From a virus: 20,898 nucleotides of DNA. Location of the stretch: IMG/VR virus record IMGVR_UViG_3300017719_000283, positions 1 through 20,898 of that record, one strand, 5' to 3'. Positions 1-8,546 of the stretch are shown here, in pieces. The notes below the pieces were generated by a model, which was not told the origin of the DNA, searched no databases, and saw only the letters and a list, made by a program, of their open reading frames with translations. A program made the translations under genes and the position numbers. Positions within the stretch are counted from its first letter, which is position 1. Every line of letters begins with the position of its first letter.

Positions 1-1
1 C

Positions 2-259
2 ACGCCAGCGGCAAACACGAACAACAACCTCCACACCCTTATCGCGGGAGCGACGCAGGGCGATGTGGAAGCGTTCGTCAATGGAACAAGCGCGGGAACC
101 ACAACCCTGTCCAGCGGTATTTCAGCAGGCGGGACAATCGGGGGTTCAGGCTCTGACTACCTCAACGGCTTTATACAAGAGGTCGTCGTTTACTCCAGCG
201 ACCAAAGCGAGCGCCGCCTTGGCATCGAACGCAACATCACAAACCACTATGACTTATGA
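2..259 (+). CDS. LamG/concanavalin-like phage fibre or adhesin protein, C-terminal part
   Basis: The reading frame is open from the window edge to the TGA at 257-259, so only the last 85 residues are present and the start lies upstream. The visible part is glycine-, serine- and threonine-rich and ends with a pattern typical of LamG-like (concanavalin A-type jelly roll) domains in phage fibres: a short strand with VEAFVNG, a loop of small residues, then FIQEVVVYSSDQS followed by a closing helix with IERNITNHY. Such domains usually bind glycans, so a role as tail fibre or receptor-binding protein is inferred. The gene overlaps the next one by 4 bases (ATGA), suggesting translational coupling. 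The N-terminal architecture cannot be judged. Confidence 0.6.
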   Translation, partial: TPAANTNNNLHTLIAGATQGDVEAFVNGTSAGTTTLSSGISAGGTIGGSGSDYLNGFIQEVVVYSSDQSERRLGIERNITNHYDL

Positions 260-648
260 GCTATATCCTAATCTCAGCCAACGACGACCACACGTCGCAG
301 GAGCGCGCCGAACTCATCACCCGCGAGCTCTACAACATCACGGCCCCTGAAGCCATGCAACACGACTACCAAGCCGACGGCACCGTCTTCGGCCTCGTGG
401 AGCACCCCGACGGGGGCGACTGGGCCATGCACATCCAAGCCGACTGGGTCATCTACTGCCATGACGACGTGGACCTCGCTCGCCTTGTAAGTGCCTTCCC
501 TGAAGTGCCCGCCGACGAGGTGGCAAGCCTGAGCGCCTTGATTGAGTCGAGCGACAAGATTGAGTTCGCTCAAATCATCCCAAGCACCGCCACCGTCCGC
601 GACTACGAATACATGGTCGACAACGGTTGGTTCACTGACGAAATCTAA
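256..648 (+). CDS. hypothetical protein, 130 aa, acidic
   Basis: I do not recognise this protein. It starts at an ATG overlapping the previous stop by 4 bases (ATGA) and ends 11 bases before the next gene. It is acidic (many D and E), has no obvious membrane segment or signal peptide, and carries a scatter of His, Cys and Trp around residues 50-75 (AMHIQADWVIYCHDD). Its position between a fibre-like gene and a small membrane protein suggests a virion accessory such as a fibre-assembly partner, but this is inference from place only. Codon use looks like that of its neighbours. Confidence 0.6.
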   Translation: MSYILISANDDHTSQERAELITRELYNITAPEAMQHDYQADGTVFGLVEHPDGGDWAMHIQADWVIYCHDDVDLARLVSAFPEVPADEVASLSALIESSDKIEFAQIIPSTATVRDYEYMVDNGWFTDEI

Positions 649-659
649 AACCCTTAGAC

Positions 660-830
660 ATGAACTTTCTTCTTAACAACTGGGCCGAGTTGGCCCTTGC
701 CCTCTTGGGAGCCCTTGGCACCTACACCGCCCTGACTGAATCCACCAAGGACGACAAGGTCGTGGACGTATTGAAACGAATTGTGAACGCCATCGTCATG
801 GGCCGTTCGCGCAAATCCAACAAGAAGTGA
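660..830 (+). CDS. small membrane protein, holin-like
   Basis: This is a 56-residue gene. It has one hydrophobic segment near the N terminus (about residues 8-25, rich in Ala and Leu), then an acidic/basic patch (ESTKDDK), a short amphipathic stretch, and a basic tail (GRSRKSNKK). One transmembrane span with a positively charged C terminus is the layout of many small phage holins and of unnamed single-span proteins encoded beside virion genes in marine phages. It is not next to the endolysin (14098-14469), which weakens the holin call. It ends with a GTGA overlap into the next gene. Alternatives are a virion-associated membrane protein or an antiholin. Confidence 0.6.
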   Translation: MNFLLNNWAELALALLGALGTYTALTESTKDDKVVDVLKRIVNAIVMGRSRKSNKK

Positions 831-1372
831 AGACGTACGACATTTTTGCCGGAATCTATGCGCAAGCCTCTGACGGGTTTTTCACGGTGAACGGCTACAT
901 CATGGGCAACAGCACCACCGAAGTCGAAGTGACAGTTCAGCCTTATGGCACGGAATACCCGGCGCCTTTGGTGACAAGCTCCGCACCCAATCAAGTGCCC
1001 GGGATTACAAGCGGGACTCCGGCAACAATCACAGCAAGCCAAACCGTCACCGGGCGCACCGCCACAAGCATCACAGGTGAAGGTAGCGGGGCGACATTCA
1101 CGTATGTGAGCGACGGGAGTGGGGTCATCACAAGCATTGTCGCAGATGCGGCGGGAACGGGCTATTTGGAGAACGACCACTTGAGCATCACGACAACGCC
1201 GGCTCACGGCTCGCAGACCATCAAGTTCCGACTTGTCTTCGACAGCAACAAGGTCTCTTTGGTGGCGACCTTAGTGCATGACCGCACCAACCCGTTAGCA
1301 TTTCCAGTGAAACGTGTCAAGGTCAACGGGACCACCGACCGCGATGTGTTTTTCTTGCGTGAAAGAACGTGA
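827..1372 (+). CDS. probable virion protein with a GTGY-type beta module
   Basis: Starts at GTG, overlapping the previous TGA (GTGA), and ends in the same way into the next gene; there is no in-frame ATG nearby. The 181 residues are rich in Thr, Ser, Gly and Val with almost no charge in the middle, as expected for an all-beta structural protein. Residues about 76-121 form a module seen repeatedly in phage fibre and virion proteins: GSGATFTY, a turn, GVITSIVADAAGTGY, then a short polar strand. The C terminus (about 130-181) is more basic. A minor tail or fibre-associated role is inferred from composition and place between a fibre fragment and a gp10-like gene. The exact function is unknown. 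Confidence 0.6.
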   Translation: MKTYDIFAGIYAQASDGFFTVNGYIMGNSTTEVEVTVQPYGTEYPAPLVTSSAPNQVPGITSGTPATITASQTVTGRTATSITGEGSGATFTYVSDGSGVITSIVADAAGTGYLENDHLSITTTPAHGSQTIKFRLVFDSNKVSLVATLVHDRTNPLAFPVKRVKVNGTTDRDVFFLRERT

Positions 1373-1923
1373 CCAACTATGAGGCCATTTTGGAGGAGTT
1401 CGCAAGGGAAACAACCCTCGCGGCAAAACGCGAGCTTGGTTCGCGACGCATTGGTCGCAATCGCTCGTATGGTGTTGCGACGCGTGATCTTCAGAAGAGC
1501 CTTACCTTCACTCGCAAAGGCAGTCGCATTGCGTTTGGCTCTCCCTTGGCCCATGCTGGTTTCGTTCATTGGGGCGTTAACGGCACGCAGCGTTCGCGCT
1601 CTGCGCCGTACTCGTACAAGTTCCCCAACCCCAGCAAGAAGCATGTGCAAGCAATCCGACAGTGGATGCGGGACAAGCCAGTGCGATTGCAAAAAGGCGG
1701 AGGCAAGGGCTTCGCGCGTCAAACGCCGCAGGCGTTACAATCGGCGGCGTACCTCATTGCAAGGGCGATCAAAAGGAACGGCGTACCGGGGGTGAAGTAC
1801 TGGACAGAAGCCTACGAGACAATGTGGCCTCGCTATGCCCAAAAGATAGCGGAAGCAAAAGCCAAGGACGCAGCTCTCGCGATTGAAGCTGTGATCGGAG
1901 GCATAACCATCAAAGCGAAATAA
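1369..1923 (+). CDS. HK97 gp10-like tail-completion (head-tail joining) protein
   Basis: Resembles the HK97 gp10-like family, which caps the tail tube and joins it to the head. Supporting features are the length (184 aa, a little longer than usual), the basic N-terminal helix, the middle segment HAGFVHWGVNGT followed by a PYSYKFPNPS loop, and the C-terminal helix around residues 123-150 with AYLIARAIKRNGVPG and an aromatic EAYE end. That helix-G-x-PG-x turn is common in the family. The start is GTG with a GTGA overlap to the upstream gene. In most siphoviruses this gene lies between capsid and tail-tube genes; here it precedes the tail-tip genes, so the module order is changed. The call rests on pattern, not on a search. 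Confidence 0.62.
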   Translation: MTNYEAILEEFARETTLAAKRELGSRRIGRNRSYGVATRDLQKSLTFTRKGSRIAFGSPLAHAGFVHWGVNGTQRSRSAPYSYKFPNPSKKHVQAIRQWMRDKPVRLQKGGGKGFARQTPQALQSAAYLIARAIKRNGVPGVKYWTEAYETMWPRYAQKIAEAKAKDAALAIEAVIGGITIKAK

Positions 1924-1924
1924 C

Positions 1925-3193
1925 ATGGCTGTCACGCTGACACTGGAGCCCTCCGACGACATCACTGTATGCAACCAGCATCTGCTGTATGAGCTTTTCG
2001 ATTCGGCAGCTACGCCCGACCGATACATCGTTCAAGTGTTTGAAGCGGCTGACGTGTTTGCTGGTGACGGTACAAGCATCGCGAAGATCTACATCACTCC
2101 CAATGCAGTGAACAGGGGCGTGTTTGACTTGTCGGACATCGTAGGCAATCGGCTGCTTCCAGCAGAGACAATCAGCTATCAAGGCAATGAGAAGTTTGCT
2201 CACGACCTTGGATCCCTTGAGGCTCCACAGTCAACCAGCAAGAGCGTCCGCAAGTACACGGTAAAGGCTGGCGTACTCAACGGAGGCACAGAGACCTTTC
2301 CCAACAACGCGGCTGCCAATGCGTTGGTGTTCTTGATGGGGGGAGCGTTTCAAATTGCTGACGGCAGACACCCCAGCTTTGCAGAGTATTACACCGATGC
2401 CCTTGCAAACACAGCTAAGGCATGGCTGACTAATATGCCCAACAACTCGCAGGTCATTGAGAAGCATATGGCTGACGAGGATCAAGGGCGTGCCCAAATC
2501 ATGCAGCACACCCTTTTGGGGGTCACGTCTTACCTAAGCCAAGTTCGGTACAACCTCTACCGACCCGGATCCAACACCGTGCTTGCAACCAAGACACTGA
2601 CTGTAAGCGTGCAGGTGACATACCCCGGTGCCGTACGATATGTGCCTATGGGGCCAGCTAACCTTGCTGCCTATTTTGCATCCAGCTGGAACACCGCATG
2701 GGGGCGTGTTGAGATCACACCACTCAGCTCAGGTGGCACGCAACTCGGTGCCAAGCTAATCATTTACAAGGACTGCCGACCCATCAAGCACCAGCCCGTG
2801 CAGTTGGCTTGGACCAACACCGTTGGTGGATGGGACATGCTGCGGTTCGATGCACGCGCACCCAAGACCATCACGAAGAGCGAGAAGCGATACCGCAAGG
2901 ATCCAATCGACTACCAATCCGCTGGACCCAACTGGAACACATGGGACCGAGGTACAAGTACGTTTCAGAACGAGGGCAAGATCCGCTTCACCTTGAACCA
3001 CGAGCAGTTCACTGCTGACGAGCGTAACCTCCTCGAATACTGTATGCGGTCGAAGGTGGTCTACTATCGTTACGGCACGGATGCTTGGGCTCCTTGCGTG
3101 GTCGATACTAACTCACTGGTCATTGAGCCCGCTGGTTCTCGGATGTACCGCGTTTCACTGACCATTGAAGATGCAAACCCGGTGCGATGCTGA
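1925..3193 (+). CDS. tail protein of Bacteroidota-phage type (422 aa)
   Basis: A large mixed alpha/beta protein without membrane segments. The clearest signature is around residues 285-325: a strand, then QLAWTNTVGGWDMLRFD, then a Lys/Arg-rich segment (KTITKSEKRYRK). I associate this with a tail-structural family widespread in phages of Bacteroidota, where the gene lies directly before the large tail-hub gene, as here. The C terminus shows a beta-rich end with SLVIEP and RVSLTIEDAN, as in distal tail-type proteins. It overlaps the next gene by 7 bases, arguing for coupled expression and a shared complex, probably the tail tip. No Shine-Dalgarno sequence precedes the ATG. A Dit-like (distal tail) role is plausible but unproven. 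Confidence 0.65.
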   Translation: MAVTLTLEPSDDITVCNQHLLYELFDSAATPDRYIVQVFEAADVFAGDGTSIAKIYITPNAVNRGVFDLSDIVGNRLLPAETISYQGNEKFAHDLGSLEAPQSTSKSVRKYTVKAGVLNGGTETFPNNAAANALVFLMGGAFQIADGRHPSFAEYYTDALANTAKAWLTNMPNNSQVIEKHMADEDQGRAQIMQHTLLGVTSYLSQVRYNLYRPGSNTVLATKTLTVSVQVTYPGAVRYVPMGPANLAAYFASSWNTAWGRVEITPLSSGGTQLGAKLIIYKDCRPIKHQPVQLAWTNTVGGWDMLRFDARAPKTITKSEKRYRKDPIDYQSAGPNWNTWDRGTSTFQNEGKIRFTLNHEQFTADERNLLEYCMRSKVVYYRYGTDAWAPCVVDTNSLVIEPAGSRMYRVSLTIEDANPVRC

Positions 3194-5412
3194 GGCTAAA
3201 CGTTTCCGACACTGACCTCGACCTGTACCAAGACGAGGCGGTAAACCTCACAATACAGTTCTCCGACCTTGAGCAAATCAACAGCCCGGTCGGTTCGTTC
3301 TCGCAGACCTTCCGGGTGCCGGGAACACCTAAAAACTTGGACTTGTTTGGAGCTGTCAACCTTAGCGACCCGGCAGGGGTTAACCTCAAGACCAAGAAAG
3401 ATGCAGAGCTGTTCTCCGGCTCTGTGTCGATCTTAAAGGGCTACGTGCAGGTCAAGGCTGTCTACCTTCAAAAGAAGGAATACGCAGACATAGAGCTGGT
3501 GTTTTTTGCTGGTGCCGTAGACCTAAAAACAGCGATTGGCGACGGCATGCTGACTGACCTCGATTGCAGCGACAAGGACCACGACTTGCTTTACAACTTT
3601 GTCGTTGCTTCATGGTCGGGTGTTGGCATCGGGCCTGAGGTTACCTACGGGCTCATTGACAAGGGGGCAAACTGGAACTTTGATGCGGGCGAGATCCCGT
3701 GGACTGCATCGAATGGGATGTACTTAGGGCAACTTACCCCCATGTTTCAGGCTAAGTACGTGCTGGACAAGATCATGAGCACGGCAGGGTACACCTTCGA
3801 CTCGACTTTCCTTAATCAGACAGGCCTTCAGACATTCGGCAATATCTACCTGCCAGGACTCAATGGGGCAACGACTCCATTGACGACAGATGCCGACCAG
3901 TCAAATGCCCGTGCAGGTTTGGATGCTGACTTCACAGGTTCTACGCTTACCACCTTGGATCTTGTAGACAACGCCACAGGCGGACTTGATGACGGTAGCA
4001 ACTGGAGCAACACGACGCACAAGTACACTGCCCCTTACACGGGCAAGTTTGCTTTGAGGCTGACCTACTCTTATAACCAAGGCGGGTTGACAAATCAAGT
4101 TGCTATACAGGTGTTCAAGAATGGTTCGACGCTTTTATTTTCCGCAGACACAGGACCGGGTACGGCTCAAAACCGACTCAAAACACAACTGGTAGACCTC
4201 GAAGAAAACGATACTATCGAGGTCAAAGGCAGGGCAATCTCCGCGGGTGTTGTCATCAAGGGCAACGACTCTACCATCTCAGGCATCCGCACCTCTCTGG
4301 AGATCATTGGCGGCTTCCCGTTCTCAGGGTTCGAGGTGGACGTGGCTCGCAATATGCCGGAGCTAAAGCAGATTGACTTCGTGACGGGGTTGCAAAAAAT
4401 GTTCAACTTGGTGTTCATTCCTGACAAGAACAGGCAGAAGCACCTACTCATTGAGCCTTACGTCGACTACATCGCCTCCGGCACAGACAAGAGCTGGACA
4501 GACCTGATCGACTACGACCACGACATTGTGATCAAGCCTACCACTGACCTGCAGTCAAAGCGGTACGAGTGGACTCACAAGGCAGGTGGTGACTTCTTGA
4601 GCCAAAGCGTGGACAGTAGCTTGGACAGGGTGTATGGCAACTACCGCGTCAATGATGCCGAGAACGACTTCGCAACAGGCGACAAGAAGATCAAAACGCC
4701 CTTCGCTCCATACATCACCTCACTCATCCCGGGTAGCGAGTTCCCCATACACAGGAGCTTGAAGCAGGACGGCACGGGGATTGAGAACCCGTTGCCCATG
4801 TTGGCTTACTACCACGGGCTGGTAAACGAGTTCGGGACATGGTACCTCAGGAACGATACCGGGGTGGAACAGACCTTAACTACATTCCCCAGCTTCTCAA
4901 ATTACTCTAACGACCTGCCGGAGCTGACGTCGCTCGACCTCAATTTCGGCATGGAAACGCCGTTTCTTACTGTGGAGTGCTCACCCCGCGATACACTGTT
5001 CATTAAGTACTGGTCACAGTATGTCACAGAGCTGTACAGCGAGGAAGCACGGATCATGAGCTTGCACGTTCGGTTGGACAGGGTGGAGTTGGCAGACTTT
5101 GAGTTTTCGGACAAGATTTGGATGCGTGGTGCCCGGTGGCGGGTGATCAAGATGACTTACGACGCGAATGTGGAGGGGTTGGTAAAGGTGGACTGCATCA
5201 AGGTGCTGTCAGACATTGCCTTTTGCGCCAAGGTTCCAACATCGTTGCGGGTCAGTGATAACTACCTGCTGTTCAATGGCTCCAATATCGCCAACCCTGA
5301 CTACGGGTCGCAGCAATGCTGTGAAGCATACGGGTTTATGTGGCAGCCTGACAAGGTCATTGGGACATTCGTCTGCCGCCCTCGCCTTGTAACATCGCAG
5401 CCAACACCGTAA
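3187..5412 (+). CDS. tail hub/baseplate-type protein with inserted jelly-roll-like domain (741 aa)
   Basis: The N terminus (residues 1-110: DLDLYQDEAVNLTIQFSD, then GSFSQTFRVPGT and a GYVQVKAVYLQ strand) matches a large tail protein common in Bacteroidota phages. The core resumes near residue 380 with MPELKQIDFVTGLQKMFNLV and LLIEPYVDYI, a hub-like fold in that family. Between them, about residues 250-375, lies a beta-rich stretch with KYTAPYTGKFALRL, IQVFKNGSTL and DLEENDTIEVKG, resembling C1q/TNF-type jelly rolls, possibly a receptor- or glycan-binding insertion. The C terminus has a Cys cluster (QQCCEAYGFMW with Cys further along). The position just before the tape measure gene supports a tail-tip location. 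The protein name is functional inference. Confidence 0.68.
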   Translation: MLRLNVSDTDLDLYQDEAVNLTIQFSDLEQINSPVGSFSQTFRVPGTPKNLDLFGAVNLSDPAGVNLKTKKDAELFSGSVSILKGYVQVKAVYLQKKEYADIELVFFAGAVDLKTAIGDGMLTDLDCSDKDHDLLYNFVVASWSGVGIGPEVTYGLIDKGANWNFDAGEIPWTASNGMYLGQLTPMFQAKYVLDKIMSTAGYTFDSTFLNQTGLQTFGNIYLPGLNGATTPLTTDADQSNARAGLDADFTGSTLTTLDLVDNATGGLDDGSNWSNTTHKYTAPYTGKFALRLTYSYNQGGLTNQVAIQVFKNGSTLLFSADTGPGTAQNRLKTQLVDLEENDTIEVKGRAISAGVVIKGNDSTISGIRTSLEIIGGFPFSGFEVDVARNMPELKQIDFVTGLQKMFNLVFIPDKNRQKHLLIEPYVDYIASGTDKSWTDLIDYDHDIVIKPTTDLQSKRYEWTHKAGGDFLSQSVDSSLDRVYGNYRVNDAENDFATGDKKIKTPFAPYITSLIPGSEFPIHRSLKQDGTGIENPLPMLAYYHGLVNEFGTWYLRNDTGVEQTLTTFPSFSNYSNDLPELTSLDLNFGMETPFLTVECSPRDTLFIKYWSQYVTELYSEEARIMSLHVRLDRVELADFEFSDKIWMRGARWRVIKMTYDANVEGLVKVDCIKVLSDIAFCAKVPTSLRVSDNYLLFNGSNIANPDYGSQQCCEAYGFMWQPDKVIGTFVCRPRLVTSQPTP

Positions 5413-5416
5413 GCAA

Positions 5417-5578
5417 ATGGAAAATCCTCGTCTTATACTTGAGGCCATCGACCTGCTCGTTGCAAGCAAGAAGCGGCAGCCCTCCCTTTGGTGGGTGAAG
5501 CCGTTGGACTTGGTGTTAACCCTTGCCTACTTACTGGCGTTTGGGTGGCTCATTTTTAACGTGATCCAATGGCTGTAA
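5417..5578 (+). CDS. small membrane protein, 53 aa
   Basis: A short gene between the tail hub and tape measure genes, overlapping the latter by 10 bases in another frame. The N-terminal half is soluble and charged (ENPRLILEAIDLLVASKKRQ), followed by a strongly hydrophobic stretch of about 24 residues to the C terminus (LDLVLTLAYLLAFGWLIF). One membrane span with its tail ending in the membrane is thus predicted. The start lies 4 bases after the upstream stop, which suits coupled translation. I do not recognise a family. It could be a virion-associated membrane protein, a holin-like factor, or a chaperone of tail assembly. Confidence 0.6.
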   Translation: MENPRLILEAIDLLVASKKRQPSLWWVKPLDLVLTLAYLLAFGWLIFNVIQWL

Positions 5579-7140
5579 CCAAGCAACAAATTATCCTTGA
5601 GTTCGATGCGGAAACTGGTCAGCTGACTGGTAAGCTCAATGACGTCAACCAGAGCGTGGAGCAGGTCAGCGACAGCACTTCGGTGTTGACGACCCAGCTC
5701 GACAAGATGACTGGCGGGGCTGTGTCGGGTTTCAAAAATGCTGCCAACGGAACCAAGGCATTTGTCACTGGACTAAAGCTAACAAGGGCTGCTATCATTG
5801 CTACGGGCATTGGTGCATTGGTCATTGGCGTGATTGCGTTGGTTAAAGCATTCACTCAGACCGAGGAGGGAGCACGTAAGCTTAAAAAGGCCTTCGCCCC
5901 TGTGCAGGCTGTGGTGGACGTGCTCATGATGCGTATTTCTGCTCTGGGCGGTGCCATTGTCAAGCTGTTTTCACGGGACTGGGAGGGAGCTGCTAAAGAC
6001 CTCGGCAGGGCACTGGCTGGTAACAATGACGAGTATGCACGGCAAATCAAGCTGTACGACGAGCTGATTGAGCGTGAATTCGCGTTGGAAGATGCTCGCA
6101 TAAAACAGACCGTCGAGACGGCGAGGATCCGTGCAGAGATCAAAGAACTAAACCTCGTAGCGGAGGACACCACAAGGACGATTGAGGAGAGAGAGGCGGC
6201 GGCAGCTAAGGCTGGTGAGCTGGAGCGAAACTTGTTCGAGGAGCGCAAGGCTCAGGCAGAGGAGGAACTGGCTATTGCTAATTTGCGTCTCGAGAACTCC
6301 AACACACTGACAGAGGACAGACAGGCCGTTGCAGAACTCGAAGCAGCGGTGTTCGACCTTTCCCGTGAATCGTTGGAGCTGCAGACGACCCTCAACAACA
6401 AGCTCAACATCATTCGTGAGGAGGGTGCCCGTAAGCAGCAGGAGGCTCTGACCAAAGAGATTGAGCTGATGCAGCAGACCGTGGAGCTCAACCAAGAGAG
6501 GATCAAGGAACAAGAGGAGGTCAACAACGAAACAGAGCGCGGCTTGATCATTCGCAAGGATGCGGAAACCGTCGCTACGGGCATCGTAGAAACAGAGTCA
6601 CAGAAGCGACGCAGGATCCGCAAGGAGGAGTTCAGCAATAGCATTGACCTTTTGGAGGACGAGTTTAACCACAGGGCAGAACTGGCTACGGCTTCGTTTG
6701 CGGCTTTGTCGGCTTTGAACAGCGCTTTTGCGGCAGACAGCGAGGAGGGTGCAAGAAAGGCATTCAAACGCAACAAAGCCCTCGCATTGGCTACGGCTAT
6801 CACTCAAACGGCACAGGGCATTATCACGCAGCTTGCTGTCCCACAGGATGCCTTGACAGGGCAGAACTTCGTCAAAGCAGCGATCGTGGCAGCTACTGGT
6901 GCGGCTCAGGTTGCTCAAATCAAGCAAAGCCAGTTTCAAGGTGGCGGAAACCTTGGTGGCAGCATCCCACGTCCCAATGAGGGCGGGGTATTCGGAGGAG
7001 CACCACAGCTCGACCTCGGATTTTTAGGTGGTGGAGCAGGACAGGATGCCCCCATACAGGCCTACGTTATAGCCCAAAACGTGAGCAACGCACAACAAGC
7101 AAATCAACAGGTACAGGACCAAGCAAACTTAGGCGGATGA
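5569..7140 (+). CDS. tape measure protein
   Basis: Tape measure proteins set tail length and are carried inside the tail tube. This 523-residue protein has the expected build: a polar N-terminal helix region with regular V/S/T/D heptads (VNQSVEQVSDSTSVLTTQL), a hydrophobic segment at about 74-93 (AIIATGIGALVIGVIALV), a second at 113-134, a long Glu/Arg/Lys/Gln coiled coil to about residue 370, an Ala-rich hydrophobic segment, a Gly-rich linker, and a C-terminal end (AYVIAQNVSNAQQANQQV) seen in tape measure proteins of Bacteroidota phages. By the rule of about 0.15 nm per residue the tail would be near 78 nm. The gene lies between tail-tip and head genes and overlaps the protease by 4 bases. 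Confidence 0.85.
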   Translation: MAVTKQQIILEFDAETGQLTGKLNDVNQSVEQVSDSTSVLTTQLDKMTGGAVSGFKNAANGTKAFVTGLKLTRAAIIATGIGALVIGVIALVKAFTQTEEGARKLKKAFAPVQAVVDVLMMRISALGGAIVKLFSRDWEGAAKDLGRALAGNNDEYARQIKLYDELIEREFALEDARIKQTVETARIRAEIKELNLVAEDTTRTIEEREAAAAKAGELERNLFEERKAQAEEELAIANLRLENSNTLTEDRQAVAELEAAVFDLSRESLELQTTLNNKLNIIREEGARKQQEALTKEIELMQQTVELNQERIKEQEEVNNETERGLIIRKDAETVATGIVETESQKRRRIRKEEFSNSIDLLEDEFNHRAELATASFAALSALNSAFAADSEEGARKAFKRNKALALATAITQTAQGIITQLAVPQDALTGQNFVKAAIVAATGAAQVAQIKQSQFQGGGNLGGSIPRPNEGGVFGGAPQLDLGFLGGGAGQDAPIQAYVIAQNVSNAQQANQQVQDQANLGG

Positions 7141-8489
7141 AAATTGTGGAACTAATCATTGACGAGGAAGCAGAGGTGTTCGGCATCGAAGCCATTTCAC
7201 TCGTAGACCGTCCCGCCATCGAGCTGGACTTCGTGGCGTTAAAGGATGAAAAGGTGCAGTTCGCCGAGATGGACGAGGACAAGCGCATCTTGATGGGCCC
7301 AGCCTTGGTGCCTGACAAGCCTATCTACCGCAAAAATGCGTCGGGGGAGTTCTACGTATACTTTTCCAAATCAACCGTGCGCAGGGCCGCAGAGCTGTAC
7401 CTCCAGCATGGCAACCAAGCGCGTCACACCTTGGAGCACGAGCATGCAATAAATGGGCTCACCGTGGTCGAGTCGTGGCTCGTGGAGGACAAGGACAGGG
7501 ACAAGTCAGCCGTCTACGGCTTGGACGTCCCGGTGGGCACATGGATGGTTGCGGTTAAGGTGGACAACGAGAGCATCTGGCAGGAGTGGGTCAAGGAACA
7601 GAAGGTTAAGGGCTTCAGCATCGAGGGTTACTTCGCCGACAAGATGCAGAAACAGGAGGAGCAGACAGAGATGGGCTACGACGTCGTGGATGCGGTGCTC
7701 AACCTGTTGGAGATGGAGAGCTACAGCGACTATCCTGACGCGGTTGTAAACAATGCCAAGCGAGGCATCGAGCTCAACGAGAAGGAGGGCAACAAGTGCG
7801 CGACGCAGGTGGGTAAGGTTCGTGCTCAACAGCTGTCACAGCGCAAGGCCTTGACCCGCGACACCATTGAGAGGATGGCTAACTACCTGTCGCGTGCAGA
7901 GGTGTACTATGACGAGGGAGGACCAAGCGATTGTGGGTACATCAGCTACCTGCTGTGGGGAGGTAAGGCTGGGAAGCGGTGGGCTGATGCTAAGGTGCGT
8001 GAGTTCAAAACCATGTCAGCCTTGGAACAGGTAGCGGTGGAGATCATGGCGGAGCAGTACAAGGCGGCAGAGGTCGGACCCCGTGGCGGTGTCAAACGCA
8101 GCAAGAAAGCTCCCAAAAGCGACACCCCAAACAAGAACCCCAAGCGCGGATCCGACAAGAACAAGCCCGGAGCTGCTGCCAGCGAGGGCAAGGTCAAGGT
8201 GCCGGAGAAGGTGAACAAGATCTTGCAGGGCAAAAGCGACGACTTCAATGAACGTTACAAGGAGAAGCTGGGCTACGGTGTTAGCGTGGCGAAGCTTCGT
8301 GTGGTCTACCAACGTGGGGTTGGTGCATTCCAAACATCCCACAGCCCAAAGGTGTCCAGCAGTCAGCAGTGGGCTTTGGCTCGCGTAAACGCTTTCCTGT
8401 ACTTGGTGCGCAATGGGAAGCCCGAGAACGCCAAGTACACCACTGACTACGACCTTTTGCCAGCAAAACACCCCAAGGCTGAAAAATAA
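7137..8489 (+). CDS. XkdF-like prohead protease with two extra C-terminal domains
   Basis: Residues 1-170 fit XkdF-type prohead serine proteases, which cleave scaffold and capsid proteins during head maturation: FGIEAISLVDRPAI at the start, the candidate His in HTLEHEHAINGL (101/103), and the candidate nucleophile Ser161 in GFSIEG. Residues about 195-290 form a second domain (YPDAVVNNAKRG, KVRAQQLSQRKALTRDTIERM, then LLWGGKAGKRWA) known from many phage head-associated proteins without a settled role. After a Lys/Pro linker (GPRGGVKRSKKAPKSDTPNK), residues 355-450 form a third domain (SVAKLRVVYQRGVGAF, SQQWALARVNAFLYLV, DYDLLP), reminiscent of DUF5824-type modules. At 450 aa it is more than twice a bare protease. 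ATGA overlap with the tape measure; the scaffold follows. Confidence 0.75.
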   Translation: MKIVELIIDEEAEVFGIEAISLVDRPAIELDFVALKDEKVQFAEMDEDKRILMGPALVPDKPIYRKNASGEFYVYFSKSTVRRAAELYLQHGNQARHTLEHEHAINGLTVVESWLVEDKDRDKSAVYGLDVPVGTWMVAVKVDNESIWQEWVKEQKVKGFSIEGYFADKMQKQEEQTEMGYDVVDAVLNLLEMESYSDYPDAVVNNAKRGIELNEKEGNKCATQVGKVRAQQLSQRKALTRDTIERMANYLSRAEVYYDEGGPSDCGYISYLLWGGKAGKRWADAKVREFKTMSALEQVAVEIMAEQYKAAEVGPRGGVKRSKKAPKSDTPNKNPKRGSDKNKPGAAASEGKVKVPEKVNKILQGKSDDFNERYKEKLGYGVSVAKLRVVYQRGVGAFQTSHSPKVSSSQQWALARVNAFLYLVRNGKPENAKYTTDYDLLPAKHPKAEK

Positions 8490-8546
8490 CTGCACCCCGG
8501 CGTAAGCATTAGGGGGTCAAAAACGTCTATACCAAAACGCACACAC
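8490..8546 (+). other. non-coding gap between protease and scaffold with weak hairpin
   Basis: This 57-base gap is one of the few breaks in the virion block. It can form a short hairpin (ACCCC at 8494-8498 with GGGGT at 8513-8517, loop 14 bases) without a T tract, so it is not a convincing terminator. No TTTG/TAnnTTTG promoter is visible. It may hold a processing site or leader for the scaffold-capsid pair. Confidence 0.35.

Noticed and set aside
1204-1722. Minus-strand open frame of 172 codons
   Set aside because: Antisense to the GTGY-module and gp10-like genes; its composition is that of a shadow frame, with no upstream start signals.
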